Assembly: GCA_034421095.1 (NCBI GenBank)
Contig: DAOUKR010000036.1
Coordinates: forward strand, 1 to 64,000
Origin: JAGWBG01 sp034421095
Lineage (GTDB): Bacteria > Chloroflexota > Dehalococcoidia > Lucifugimonadales > JAGWBF01
Length of the DNA: 64,000 nt
Reading direction: 5' to 3'
Shown: one piece after another, positions 51,885 through 61,296 of the stretch
Position numbering within the stretch: the stretch's first letter is position 1
How the letters are laid out: each line of letters opens with the position of its first letter
Position numbers and translations under genes: made by a program
Notes under the pieces: model-generated
Databases searched by the model: none
What the model saw: the letters and a program-made list of their open reading frames with translations, nothing else
What the model was told of the DNA's origin: nothing

Positions 51885-53441
51885 ATGGCTCAAGAACACC
51901 TTGCCGACCTGGTCTTCAGCAATGCACGGGTCATCACTATGGAGCCGCAGAGTCCCACCGCCCAGTCTGTGGCGGTCAAGGGCGATAAAATCCTTTGGGT
52001 AGGCAGCACCTGGGAGTCCCACCAACTCAAAGGCCCCCACACAACAGAGATAGACTGTCAGGGTATGGCGCTGATGCCCGGCTTCAATGACGCCCATATG
52101 CACCTGTTAGCGCTGGCTTCACGTCTGCGTTGGGTAGACTGTCGGCCCGATAACGTCGGGTCAATCTCTGAGATTGTGGGTGAGATAGGCCGTCGGGCCA
52201 AGGGGTGCAAGGCCGGGGAATGGGTGCGGGCCTTCGGGTATGACGAGTTCAACCTGGCAGAGAAGCGCCATCCAAACCGGTGGGACCTGGACAGAGCCAC
52301 TCGCGCTCATCCCGTGCGCCTCGACCACAGGACAGGACACGCTTCCGTACTAAACAGCCCTGCCCTTCAACTCCTTCAAATAACAAAGAACACTCCTGAC
52401 CCGCCAAATGGAGTCATTGACCGGGATGAATTCAGCGGAGAGCCCACAGGCATCCTCTACGAGATGGGAGACCATATACGCCTGGATAATGTCTCACGCC
52501 GGAACTATTCCGACCACCTGGAAGGGATTAGGCTGGCAAATGACCTGCTCCTTTCCGTTGGCATAACGTCCATTCAGGACGCCAGCCCCGGGAATGACTT
52601 CCGGCGATGGGAATTCTTTCGCCGCCTCAAGGATGAGGGCCATCTGACCCCCAGAGTCACCATCATGGCGGGCGCTTCCCACGTAGATTCCTTTCTTGAC
52701 GCAGGACTGCCGCCAGGCTCGTATTATGAGGAACCAGGCGTGAGTGGAGTTAAGATTATGCTCACTCTCACAACAGGGGCACTGTGGCCGCCCGAAGAAC
52801 AGCTGAGAGAGATAGTCCTACGTGCCCATTGGAAGGGTTTTCAGGTGTCCATCCATGCGGTAGAGGAACAAGCCGTAGAGGCAGCCCTAGACTCGATTCT
52901 CAGCGCTCAGAGCACCTTTCCTCGTCTCGACACCCGCCATCGAATTGAGCACTGCTCAGAGTGTCCGCCCCACCTGGTGGCAAAGCTCCGAAGCAGCCGG
53001 GCGCTGGTGGTAACCCAACCGTCCTTTATCTACCACAACGGCGAGAAGTACCTCTCCGAAGTAGCGGAAACAACCCTGCCCCACCTGTACCCCGTTGGCT
53101 CACTAAGGGAAGCCGGCATACCGGTGGCCTTTAGCTCCGATGCCCCGGCGGTATATCCGAATCCCCTGATGGACATTTACTCTGCAATATTCCGGGAAAC
53201 CCGGAGCGGGCAGACCCTAAGCACGTCCCAGAGAATACCGATTGAGGCGGCCCTAAGGATGAGTTCCACCGCTGGGGCCTACGCCTCATTCAAGGAACAG
53301 GTGACTGGTTCAATTGCGGTAGGGAAGCTGGCGGACCTGGTGCTTCTGGAGCGTGACCCAACGATTGGGGAGCCGGAAGCTATTAGAGAGACCAGAGCTA
53401 TGATGACCGTTGTGGGCGGAGAAGTGGTGTGGGAACGTTAG
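51885..53441 (+). CDS. Amidohydrolase family protein (YtcJ-like)
   Basis: About 518 aa. It is a metal-dependent amidohydrolase of the YtcJ/exoenzyme-regulator group: ADLVFSNARVITMEPQSP, GFNDAHMHLLAL with the HxH metal pair, HRIEHCSECPPHLV, AFSSDAPAVYPNPLMDIYSA with the late Asp, and SIAVGKLADLVLLERDP. It hydrolyses an amide or related bond, substrate unknown. ATG at 51885 is taken as start; an in-frame GTG lies three codons earlier and neither has a strong ribosome site. Its stop overlaps the convergent polyprenyl synthase by four bases. Confidence 0.9.
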   Translation: MAQEHLADLVFSNARVITMEPQSPTAQSVAVKGDKILWVGSTWESHQLKGPHTTEIDCQGMALMPGFNDAHMHLLALASRLRWVDCRPDNVGSISEIVGEIGRRAKGCKAGEWVRAFGYDEFNLAEKRHPNRWDLDRATRAHPVRLDHRTGHASVLNSPALQLLQITKNTPDPPNGVIDRDEFSGEPTGILYEMGDHIRLDNVSRRNYSDHLEGIRLANDLLLSVGITSIQDASPGNDFRRWEFFRRLKDEGHLTPRVTIMAGASHVDSFLDAGLPPGSYYEEPGVSGVKIMLTLTTGALWPPEEQLREIVLRAHWKGFQVSIHAVEEQAVEAALDSILSAQSTFPRLDTRHRIEHCSECPPHLVAKLRSSRALVVTQPSFIYHNGEKYLSEVAETTLPHLYPVGSLREAGIPVAFSSDAPAVYPNPLMDIYSAIFRETRSGQTLSTSQRIPIEAALRMSSTAGAYASFKEQVTGSIAVGKLADLVLLERDPTIGEPEAIRETRAMMTVVGGEVVWER

Positions 53442-54427
53442 CGGGTCCGCTCCATTATGTAATGCGCGAGATCAGCGAGGGAGCGATGGGCGGATCCATC
53501 GGGGAGTGACTCTATAGCTTTGTCAGCCTTGCTGCAATAATCCCTTGCCACGGCATAGCAGTCCGCTATAATGTCAGAGTTTTGAATCATTTCCAATGCC
53601 CTCTTCAGGCTGTCGCCACCCCCGCCGTTGTTCTGTCGGAAAAGCTCCTCAACAGGATTATCCTTGGGATACCTGTCCATAAGCATTATGGACGGGAGTG
53701 TTAGGACCCCCTGGAGCAAATCATTGCCCACGGGTTTTCCTATCTCATCGGGGTTTCCCTGAACGTCCAGGATGTCATCAACTATCTGAAAGGCCATTCC
53801 GATATTGTAACCATACCTCTGTAAAGCCTGTACCGTCTCTTCGGACGCACCACCAAGGACCGCTCCGGTCTCCGCGGCTGTACGAAATAGAGATGCGGTC
53901 TTCCGAAATATCCTATCGTTATAGTCGTCCTCGCTCTGTTTCCAGTTATTGCTGTTGAAATACTCCAGAAGCTCTCCGCTTGAAAGCTCCATGATGGTCT
54001 TGGAGAAGCGCCGTATTACCCTGACATTACCGGTATCACAGACGAATGTTGCCGACGTGGCGAATACGTAGTCACCGAGGAGTACCGCAACATCCTTACC
54101 CCACAAGCCACTCACCGTTGTGCGACCCCTGCGCATGTGGGAGTTGTCTACGGTATCATCGTGAATCAGGGTGGCTATGTGAAGCAACTCCACCGCTGCC
54201 GCCATAATTATCGGAAGATCGTGGTCATGGGGATGAATGTTAGAGGCCAGAAGGGTAATAGCCGGACGGACCCGCTTACCTCCGCTCTGATAAACGTAGT
54301 CAAGAAGCTCTGGCAAGAAGGGCGTCTTGACGTCTGAGAGACCTCGAAGGCGTTCTTCTACCTGAATCAGGTCATCTTTGATGGGCTGGTATATCAGTGC
54401 GGTGCGCTCATCCAAACCCTCAAGCAA
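53438..54427 (-). CDS. Polyprenyl diphosphate synthase (IspB/HepT-like)
   Basis: This 329-aa all-helical prenyltransferase extends farnesyl or geranylgeranyl diphosphate with IPP. The two Asp-rich motifs are LIHDDTVDNSHMRRG and FQIVDDILDVQGNPDEIGKP. SGGKRVRPAI and GKDVAVLLGDYVFA fit long-chain synthases used for quinone or carrier lipids. TTG is the start, with AAGGAG seven bases upstream. metG lies 33 bases upstream in the same direction. Confidence 0.93.
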   Translation of the reverse strand: MLEGLDERTALIYQPIKDDLIQVEERLRGLSDVKTPFLPELLDYVYQSGGKRVRPAITLLASNIHPHDHDLPIIMAAAVELLHIATLIHDDTVDNSHMRRGRTTVSGLWGKDVAVLLGDYVFATSATFVCDTGNVRVIRRFSKTIMELSSGELLEYFNSNNWKQSEDDYNDRIFRKTASLFRTAAETGAVLGGASEETVQALQRYGYNIGMAFQIVDDILDVQGNPDEIGKPVGNDLLQGVLTLPSIMLMDRYPKDNPVEELFRQNNGGGGDSLKRALEMIQNSDIIADCYAVARDYCSKADKAIESLPDGSAHRSLADLAHYIMERTR

Positions 54428-54460
54428 TGTATAGCTCCTTAGTAAATGACTCGATACAAA

Positions 54461-56140
54461 CTAGATAGCCTTTACGCCAAGGCGTAGGGTCTCTTCCTCT
54501 ATTATGGAATCGTCCAGCTTGGTGTAAAGGGGCTTCGGTTCAGCTAATGTCTGGCCCGGCGGCAGGTATTCGGTAGTCCCCTGCCAGTCCCATCGCTCCA
54601 CGTTTCCCTGAAACCCCAAAAGCTCATGGAGACTCTGAGAGCTAAAGGGGAGAAAGGGGCATAGCAGGACTTTCAGGCAGTTAATCACACTCAGGGTAAC
54701 CCATAGAGTGGTAGCGGTAGTCTCCCGGTCTTCTTTCAAGGTCTTCCAGGGAGCCTTCCCGTCCAGGTATCTGTTGGCCTCCTGAGCCAGGGCCATGGTC
54801 TGGGATATGGCCAGTCTAAATCTGCAACCTCCGAGGACTCTATCAACGGAGTCCAAAGTATCCGCAGCCTGCTCGAGAAGCCGTTGGCTTTGGGAATCAA
54901 GCGCGCCCGGAACGGGAATCCTCCCGTCGAAGTTGCGATAGGTGAAGGTAAGTACCCTGTGTACAAGGTTCCCATACGTGGCTACCAACTCGTCGTTGTT
55001 GCGACGCACGTACTCGCCCCATGAGAAATCCGAGTCGCCGGTCTCGGGCATATTTATGGAGAGATAGTATCGAAGGGGATCCGGGGCATACCGTTCCAGA
55101 TAGTCGGGCAGCCATACCGCCCAGTCGCGGCTTGTGGAGAACTGCCTGTTCTCCAGGCTCAGGAACTCATTGGCCGGTACGTCATAGGGCAGGTTGAGGC
55201 CCTCGTAGCCCATGAGAATAGCGGGCCATATGATGGAGTGGAAGGGGATATTGTCCTTCCCGATGAAGTAATAGGTCCTGGCATCCGGGTCCTTCCAGAA
55301 ATCCTCCCACCGGTCAGGCTGGCCCTGCTGCAAGGCCCACTCCTTTGATGCGGAGAGATAGCCCATGACCGCCTCAAACCAGACGTATATTCGCTTGCTC
55401 TTGTAGCTTTCCAGAGGCAGAGGCACTCCCCAGGATATGTCCCTGGATATGGCCCTGTCATGCAGCCCTTCCCTCAGATAGCTACGGGTAAAGTTCAGTA
55501 CATTCGCCCTCCAGTGGCTCCGGGTCTCCATCCATTCAAGCAGGGGGGCCTGGAAGGCGCTAAGACGCATAAAGAAGTGCTCGGACTCTCTGAATTCGGG
55601 TGACGTACCGCAGATACGGCAGAGGGGTCCGATCAAGTCCTGGGGGTCCAGGGTCTTGCCACAGGCATCGCACTGGTCGCCCCTTGCACCGGAGTTCCCA
55701 CAATGGGGACAGGTACCCTCAACGTACCTGTCAGGAAGGAACCGCTGACAGGCCGGACAATGGGGCAGGAGCATAGTGTCGGTGTAGATGTAGCCCTTGT
55801 TATACAGGGTCAGGAACATATCGTGGGCTACCTGACGGTGGTTGGCCGTGCCGGTGTTAGTAAACAGGTCAAAGCTGATTCCCATTTGCTCCCAGGACCG
55901 GAGAAACTCGGGGTGATACCTGTCAATCACTCCCTGCGGTGTGATCCCCTCCTGCTCTGCACGAATGGTTACGGGCGTGCCATGCTGGTCACTCCCCGAA
56001 ACCATCAACACGTCATTTCCCTTGAGACGATGGTATCTGGCGAATATATCGGCAGGCAGATAGCACCCTGCAAGATGGCCTAGGTGCAGTGGGCCGTTGG
56101 CGTAGGGCCAAGCCACGGCTACCAATATGCGCTGGGGCAT
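54461..56140 (-). CDS. metG: Methionyl-tRNA synthetase
   Basis: About 559 aa. Class I synthetase: AWPYANGPLHLGHLAGCYLP (HLGH signature), a four-Cys zinc knuckle region (CPACQRF, CPHCGN, CDACGK, CRICGT), YVWFEAVMGYLSA, and FSTSRDWAVW in place of KMSKS, as in many bacterial MetG. The appended C-terminal tRNA-binding domain is absent. ATG at 56140 follows AAGGGAA; a TTG two codons earlier is in frame. Confidence 0.95.
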   Translation of the reverse strand: MPQRILVAVAWPYANGPLHLGHLAGCYLPADIFARYHRLKGNDVLMVSGSDQHGTPVTIRAEQEGITPQGVIDRYHPEFLRSWEQMGISFDLFTNTGTANHRQVAHDMFLTLYNKGYIYTDTMLLPHCPACQRFLPDRYVEGTCPHCGNSGARGDQCDACGKTLDPQDLIGPLCRICGTSPEFRESEHFFMRLSAFQAPLLEWMETRSHWRANVLNFTRSYLREGLHDRAISRDISWGVPLPLESYKSKRIYVWFEAVMGYLSASKEWALQQGQPDRWEDFWKDPDARTYYFIGKDNIPFHSIIWPAILMGYEGLNLPYDVPANEFLSLENRQFSTSRDWAVWLPDYLERYAPDPLRYYLSINMPETGDSDFSWGEYVRRNNDELVATYGNLVHRVLTFTYRNFDGRIPVPGALDSQSQRLLEQAADTLDSVDRVLGGCRFRLAISQTMALAQEANRYLDGKAPWKTLKEDRETTATTLWVTLSVINCLKVLLCPFLPFSSQSLHELLGFQGNVERWDWQGTTEYLPPGQTLAEPKPLYTKLDDSIIEEETLRLGVKAI

Positions 56141-56245
56141 ATACAAATTCCCTTACGTTGCAGTTTCTGACAGAGTCATATATGGACTGACGGACGTACC
56201 AATTTCTTGGATAAACATTATGTAAAGTCTAACCAGGCAGCCAGT

Positions 56246-56905
56246 CTAGTCAGGGTCAGGAGGCCACTTGGTTCCACCCTCTGCGGGCCCCTCCCCGGGC
56301 TTACGGGCCAGGCCTGCAGCCACTACCTCTCGGAGGTTGCGTGATATGACCTTGCCCCACTCATTCGCACGGTTGACCCGGAACATCCCGCGCTCGTGAC
56401 GCAGCAAGTCCCTGGTACTCTGGCTCATGTCGTTCACGTCTTCGTTGATGTCCGGGACCTCAGAGTGGGCCTTCTTGATTTCATCTTCCATCCCGTCTAT
56501 GGCGGGGACAAGCTCCTGGGATGTCTCGATGAAGAGACCGATATGTCTCATATCGTCGGGAGTAAAGAAGGCAAAGACAGGTACGGTATCCCTGCGGTTT
56601 TCCGGCAAGTAGACGTCGGCGAGGTCCCAGTTCTGGTCGCGCATGAATACCCGCACGTCCAGCTTGCCCGTATCGTCGGCCAGCTTGTACAACACCGGTA
56701 CTGTGGAGACGTGGTCTCCGCACCAGTCCTCGGTAATCACGCCGACCCGAAGGGGCGAGGTTAAGTTGGAGAAATACTCCTTGTCCTCAACGGGAATCTC
56801 CACATTGGCAAGCACTTGTGAGAACCGCTCCTTGTTAATCTTCATGTTGGCCATGTGCTCCGAGGGAGTCATGCCCTTGAGGAACCGGTCGGTTGTCAAT
56901 GCCAT
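56246..56905 (-). CDS. Thioredoxin-like family protein
   Basis: About 219 aa. The core resembles a thioredoxin fold with ITEDWCGDHVSTVPVLYKLAD; the CxxC position reads CGDH, keeping only the first Cys. KLDVRVFMRDQNWDLADVYL and VPVFAFFTPDDMRHIG follow. Such single-Cys proteins occur in Gram-positive and Chloroflexota lineages with unknown partners. ATG at 56905 follows GGGAGGTTGG; the upstream in-frame extension lacks a ribosome site. The tail is Pro/Gly-rich and probably disordered. Confidence 0.82.
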   Translation of the reverse strand: MALTTDRFLKGMTPSEHMANMKINKERFSQVLANVEIPVEDKEYFSNLTSPLRVGVITEDWCGDHVSTVPVLYKLADDTGKLDVRVFMRDQNWDLADVYLPENRRDTVPVFAFFTPDDMRHIGLFIETSQELVPAIDGMEDEIKKAHSEVPDINEDVNDMSQSTRDLLRHERGMFRVNRANEWGKVISRNLREVVAAGLARKPGEGPAEGGTKWPPDPD

Positions 56906-57042
56906 ATCCAACCTCCCACATTTGAATTGGGACACACCTGCCCGCGGTGGCGGGTCAAAACAGCTAACATATCCGAAACAGATTCAAAGCCAACTGGATA
57001 ATTGTAGCCGTATATATGCGGTCACGCAAGGGGAGCACCATA

Positions 57043-57864
57043 TCAACCTGACTTGGTCTCTATCCACAGCCGATATGCGTCTCTCTTGGGAATGTTGTAC
57101 GCACTGGCTACCGAAACAACCGCCTCCTTGGCTTTAACCCCACGGTCTTTGAGATTTCGCAGCTCGGCCCTGGCCTTGTCAAAATCGCCTGTATTCTCGG
57201 CTGGTCGCCCTCCGCCTATCACCAGGGTGAACTCGCCCCTCGGCTCCGTAAAGTGTGACATAGCCTGGGACACCTTGCCTCGAAACACCTCCTCATGTAC
57301 CTTGGTAAGCTCCCTGCATACCGTCACATCTCGATCTCCAAGGACCTCCAGAACATCTTCGAGAGAACTATGCAGCCTGTGGGGTGATTCAAATGCGACT
57401 ATCGTGTAAGGCTGTAACTTCAACGGCTCCAGTATGCGCCACCTCTCCTTCTTACTACGTGGCAGGAACCCCAGAAACAGGACCGTTCCCGGAGACCTGC
57501 CTGACACGGCCACAGAAGAGGTCAGTGCGGAGGCGCCAGGTATGGGGACAACGGAGACTCCCGCATTGACCGCCTCCAGAACAAGCTCGTAACCCGGGTC
57601 GCTAATCCCCGGCATTCCCGCCTCGGATACCAGGGCTATGTCATTCGTCTCAAGGGCCTTCAGTAAAACGGGTATCTTCACCTGCCTGTTATGTTCGTGG
57701 TAGCTGGTAAGATGCGCCCTTATGTCATAATGGTTGAGGAGCTTCCGCGTGGTACGGGTGTCCTCGGCAGCTATAAGGTCAACCTCCCGCAGCACCCGCA
57801 AGGCCCTCAGGGTAATGTCCTCCAGATTGCCGATGGGGGTAGCTACTATGTACAGTACGCCCAT
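57043..57864 (-). CDS. rsmI: 16S rRNA (cytidine1402-2'-O)-methyltransferase
   Basis: This 273-aa tetrapyrrole-methylase-fold enzyme methylates the ribose of C1402 in 16S rRNA. Motifs are LYIVATPIGNLEDITLRAL, LIAAEDTRTTRKLLNHY, LVSEAGMPGISDPGYELV, VVPIPGASALTSS and FLGFLPRSKKER. The usual length and the N-terminal YIVATPIGNL make the call secure. radC ends 15 bases upstream in the same direction. Confidence 0.95.
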   Translation of the reverse strand: MGVLYIVATPIGNLEDITLRALRVLREVDLIAAEDTRTTRKLLNHYDIRAHLTSYHEHNRQVKIPVLLKALETNDIALVSEAGMPGISDPGYELVLEAVNAGVSVVPIPGASALTSSVAVSGRSPGTVLFLGFLPRSKKERWRILEPLKLQPYTIVAFESPHRLHSSLEDVLEVLGDRDVTVCRELTKVHEEVFRGKVSQAMSHFTEPRGEFTLVIGGGRPAENTGDFDKARAELRNLKDRGVKAKEAVVSVASAYNIPKRDAYRLWIETKSG

Positions 57865-57879
57865 GCGCCGTTACCCTTT

Positions 57880-58590
57880 CTATGAGAACCCCAGCCCACG
57901 CTCTTTAAGGCTGACGTGGCCTTGACCAGCAAGGATAATGTGGTCCAGAACCTCTATATCCAACAGGTCGCCCGATTCCCTCAGTTGCCTGGTGATAGAC
58001 ACGTCTTCGGGGCTGGGAGTGGGGTCTCCCGACGGATGATTATGAACGACAATTATAGACTTGGAATTATCGCGGATGGCCGGCCTGAACACCTCGGCGG
58101 GACGCACGACTGATGAGTTCACGTTGCCTATGTAAATCTCATTGACGCCGGTGACGTGATTCTTGGTATCAAGAAGAACAACCTTCAGATGCTCCTGCGT
58201 GAGAAGGTTCATTTCCGCCGATAGAAGGTTCGCTACGTCTTGGGGACAACTGATTATGGGCTTATCTTCAGGGTGGAGAGAAACGAACCGCCTCCCAAGC
58301 TCAAAGGCTGCCATAAGCTGGCACGCCTTAGCCTCGCTGACGCCCTTCAGAGAACAGATTTCGCTGTAGTTAGCGCGAGCAAGGCCCGGCAATCCCTGGA
58401 AATGAGAAAGCATCCGCACAGCCATATTGACAACGTTCTCCCCGGCAATTCCGGTGCGGAGGAGAATGGCAATGAGTTCAGCGTTGCTCAGGTAACCGGG
58501 ACCATGGTCCCGGAGGCGTTCCCTCGGACGCTCACCCGTTGGCATATCTCGAATCATAGTGGTGTATGTAGCATTGCGGTCGCTGTCCAT
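57880..58590 (-). CDS. radC: RadC family JAB/MPN protein
   Basis: This 236-aa protein has an N-terminal helix-hairpin-helix region (GPGYLSNAELIAILLRTGI) and a C-terminal JAMM metalloprotease-like domain with IVVHNHPSGDPTPSPEDVSI and the late LLDIEVLDHIILAG. RadC was linked to DNA repair but its activity is not settled. Start ATG at 58590; an internal ATG at codon 12 is possible. It is upstream of rsmI in the same operon. Confidence 0.94.
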   Translation of the reverse strand: MDSDRNATYTTMIRDMPTGERPRERLRDHGPGYLSNAELIAILLRTGIAGENVVNMAVRMLSHFQGLPGLARANYSEICSLKGVSEAKACQLMAAFELGRRFVSLHPEDKPIISCPQDVANLLSAEMNLLTQEHLKVVLLDTKNHVTGVNEIYIGNVNSSVVRPAEVFRPAIRDNSKSIIVVHNHPSGDPTPSPEDVSITRQLRESGDLLDIEVLDHIILAGQGHVSLKERGLGFS

Positions 58591-58691
58591 CGGTCCCCCC
58601 TCGCCGCCTGGGTTACGGATGCATTATACAGGTTTCGCCATCCAATATGTCACTGAAGGATGTGAGACGAGTTCCCAGCAAAGGACGCCAC

Positions 58692-58720
58692 TTGACAACC
58701 GGAACAATTAGCCAGACAAT
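58692..58720 (+). promoter_or_regulatory. Sigma70-type promoter of the BNR-repeat gene
   Basis: A perfect TTGACA (58692-58697) and GACAAT (58715-58720) have a 17-base spacer, 30 bases before the ATG at 58751. Confidence 0.5.
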
Positions 58721-58750
58721 CCAGCTATCCTGAGCCGCGGGGAGGAAGCT

Positions 58751-59815
58751 ATGGCTACTGAAAGTCACCAAACTTATGTCTACGTCGGTCTGGCCGGAGA
58801 AGGTGAGCACATTGGACAGGGCGGTTTGTATCGTCGGACCGATGGCGACCAAGAGTGGAAAAGCATCACCAACGGTCTGCCTGAAAATCCCCAAATACGA
58901 GCCTTGCTTGTGCATCCACACGACCCCAAGACCATCTATGCCGGCACAAACCTGGGGCCGTATTGCAGCGACGACCGGGGCGAGCACTGGGAGGCGCTGG
59001 GAGCACCCAGCGAAGGAGGAACGGACGTCTGGTCCCTGGCATTTCACCCCGGCGACCCCAACATCATTTACGCCGGCTACGAGCCTTGTTCCATCTATCG
59101 CTCTCAGGACGCAGGGGCAACCTGGAAGAAGATGAACACCGACAGGGTGAAATATCCCCACATAACCACTTACATGCCTCCTCTGGGCAAGCGGGTCATC
59201 GGAATTACCGCAGACCCCTCCAACCCGGCCGATATGTACGCTGCCATTGAGGTGGGCGGCTTGCTGGGCAGCAGGGACGGCGGAGATAGCTGGGAGGACC
59301 TGATTGACGGGCCTTATCTACGGAATAATACCCTGGATTTGCATGGCGTTCAGGTCAGTCCTGCTGCACCCGGTACTGTATTCATCATCACCCAGGTAGC
59401 CACTTTCCGCAGTCGCGACCGAGGTAATTGTTGGGAGCACGTGCAGTTTGGCGAGATGTTTCCCGGCGGCTCCTACTGCCGCGACCTGCTGGTGGCACCC
59501 GACGACCCCAGGACCATATACCTGGCTGCCGGAGCCGGTGGCGGCGGCTCGCCAGCAGGGACCGCCGAGGAGGGAGCGCTGTTCCGCAGCCGGGACATCG
59601 GGGAGACCTGGGAGCGACTTGATATAGGCGACACTCCGCCCAGCCGCATGTTCCAGATTGCTATTAACCGGGATGATCCGTCCCACGTGTACTGCTGTAC
59701 CGGGTACGGCCAGGTATATAGCAGCTACGACGGCGGCAGCACCTGGGACAAAGACCAGGTCCCGGTCCAAATGGCCCGCGGCCACCACGTATACCCGATG
59801 GCCTGCGGGAGCTAG
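58751..59815 (+). CDS. BNR/sortilin-type beta-propeller protein
   Basis: This 354-aa protein is made of repeats with Asp-box-like S-x-D-x-G-x-x-W motifs: RTDGDQEWKSI, CSDDRGEHWEAL, RSQDAGATWKKM, GSRDGGDSWEDL, RSRDRGNCWEHV, RSRDIGETWERL and SSYDGGSTWDKD. This is the sialidase/VPS10-type propeller. Catalytic sialidase Arg triad residues are not evident, so a binding role is more likely. No signal peptide. GGGGAGGAAGCT precedes the ATG. Confidence 0.87.
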   Translation: MATESHQTYVYVGLAGEGEHIGQGGLYRRTDGDQEWKSITNGLPENPQIRALLVHPHDPKTIYAGTNLGPYCSDDRGEHWEALGAPSEGGTDVWSLAFHPGDPNIIYAGYEPCSIYRSQDAGATWKKMNTDRVKYPHITTYMPPLGKRVIGITADPSNPADMYAAIEVGGLLGSRDGGDSWEDLIDGPYLRNNTLDLHGVQVSPAAPGTVFIITQVATFRSRDRGNCWEHVQFGEMFPGGSYCRDLLVAPDDPRTIYLAAGAGGGGSPAGTAEEGALFRSRDIGETWERLDIGDTPPSRMFQIAINRDDPSHVYCCTGYGQVYSSYDGGSTWDKDQVPVQMARGHHVYPMACGS

Positions 59816-59891
59816 GGTAGAGGAACAAGGGTGGCGCACCAGACACATACGTTGTAGAATGGGTGACATGAAGTAAATGGGAGGTAAAGCC

Positions 59892-60731
59892 ATGACCACG
59901 CAAGTCCAACCCAAGGACAAGACCGTAGCCGCCAACGGTATAAATATACGCTACCTGGACTGGGGCGACCCTTCCAGTCCGAAGATGGTGCTGCTCCACG
60001 GGCTGCGGGGCCACGCCCACGCCTGGAACGATTTCTCAGAGCCTATGTCAAAAGACTATAACGTACTGGCCCTGGACCAGCGTGGTCGGGGCGGCAGCGA
60101 CTGGGCACCGGACAAGGACTACACCACAGACGCCTATGTGGCCGACCTCGCCGCCTTCTGCGAAGTCCTCAACCTGGACTCCTTCGTCCTGGTAGGACAT
60201 TCTATGGGCGGCAGGAACGCCGCAGCCTTCGCCACCCGCTACCCTGAGAGAGTAAACAAGCTCGTTATGGTGGACGTAGGCCCCGTCTCAGACCCCCGGG
60301 GTGCTAACCGCATCCGCGATGAAGTCCTCGCGGTTGCCGACGAGTTCGATTCCTTCGAGGCCCTTTACGAGTATATGAGCAAGGAGAACACCTACGCCTC
60401 GGAGAGGGTGCTGCGCAGACGTTTGCAATACGCCAGCGTGGAGCTGCCCAACGGCAAAACGGGCTGGCGCTACGACATCAAGACCATCCGCGAGAATATG
60501 CGAGTCGGCGCGCCTCCCCCGGACGACCCCTGGTCACTGGTGAGAGACATCAAGTGCCCCACCCTTATCGTGCGCGGAATGGAGACCGACCTTCTGACGC
60601 CTGAAGTGGCCAAGCAGATGGTGGACACCATAGCCGATGCCACGGTGGTAGAGGTCGAGAAGGCCCAACACATGGTTTTCGAAGATAACACGGAGGGATT
60701 CCTTGCCGCAGTACAGGGCTGGCTGAAATAA
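59892..60731 (+). CDS. Alpha/beta hydrolase
   Basis: About 279 aa. Hydrolase fold with the oxyanion region VLLHGLRGHAHAWNDF, LALDQRGRGGSD, nucleophile elbow VGHSMGGRNAA (Ser), acid in RGMETDLLTPE and His in KAQHMVFED. Substrate could be an ester, lactone or halide; not decidable. ATG at 59892 follows GGGAGGTAAAGCC. It is 52 bases upstream of the peroxiredoxin-like gene in the same direction. Confidence 0.93.
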   Translation: MTTQVQPKDKTVAANGINIRYLDWGDPSSPKMVLLHGLRGHAHAWNDFSEPMSKDYNVLALDQRGRGGSDWAPDKDYTTDAYVADLAAFCEVLNLDSFVLVGHSMGGRNAAAFATRYPERVNKLVMVDVGPVSDPRGANRIRDEVLAVADEFDSFEALYEYMSKENTYASERVLRRRLQYASVELPNGKTGWRYDIKTIRENMRVGAPPPDDPWSLVRDIKCPTLIVRGMETDLLTPEVAKQMVDTIADATVVEVEKAQHMVFEDNTEGFLAAVQGWLK

Positions 60732-60783
60732 CGAGGCCTTGGCTATGCCTAGGACAGCGAATCCATCGGAGGAAGGCACCGGC

Positions 60784-61260
60784 ATGGCAGCAGAAATAGG
60801 AAATATGGCCCCGGACTTTACCCTCACTTCCGGGGATAACGAGAAGATTAGCCTCGGCCAGTACCGGGGAAAGAAGCACGTGGTGCTCTCCTTTCATATT
60901 TTTAACTTCACATCCGGGTGAACAAACCAGGCCACCTCGTTCCGCCTGTACAACAGTCGGCTCGAGGAGAGGGATGCCCAGGTACTGGGCATAAGCTGTG
61001 ACCACGCGGCCTCTCACCGGATGTGGTCGGCAAGTATGGGGGGGTTGCCTTACCCGGAGCTTGCCGACTTCCACCCCAAGGGAGAGGTGAGCCAGGCCTA
61101 CGACCTATGGGACCCCGAGCGAGGGGCCAGCCGCAGGGCAGTCGTCATTGTAGACAAGGATGGCGTAGTCCGTTACCGGAAGGTCTATTCTGCCCCTCAC
61201 CTTCCCGACATGGAGGAAGTCCTACGTGAGGTGGAGCAGCTAGGCCCAATCAACGCCTAG
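60784..61260 (+). CDS. Peroxiredoxin-like (AhpC/TSA) protein with in-frame UGA at the peroxidatic cysteine; likely selenoprotein
   Basis: One frame of 159 codons runs from ATG 60784 (GGAGGAAGG seven bases upstream) to TAG 61258-61260, broken only by TGA at 60919-60921 (codon 46). Before it: IGNMAPDFTLTSGDNEKISL and VVLSFHIFNFTSG; after it: TNQATSFRLYNSRLEERDAQ, LGISCDHAASHRMW and AVVIVDKDGVVRYRKV. The TGA sits exactly where peroxiredoxins have the peroxidatic Cys (FTxxC-T). A paired hairpin starts 13 bases after the TGA. Sec-containing peroxiredoxins are known in other bacteria. It would reduce peroxides using a thiol donor. If not recoded, the product is a useless 45-residue fragment. Confidence 0.85.
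60935..60967 (+). promoter_or_regulatory. SECIS-like hairpin downstream of the peroxiredoxin UGA
   Basis: CCTCG (60935-60939) pairs with CGAGG (60963-60967); CCG (60942-60944) with CGG (60958-60960); CTGT (60946-60949) with ACAG (60953-60956). The apical part can be read as a loop beginning GU (GTACAAC) closed by CU/AG, as in bacterial SECIS elements, at a normal distance from the UGA. Confidence 0.6.
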
Positions 61261-61296
61261 AAGGCTTACGTGTGTATGTGTGAAGGAGGCTAGAGA

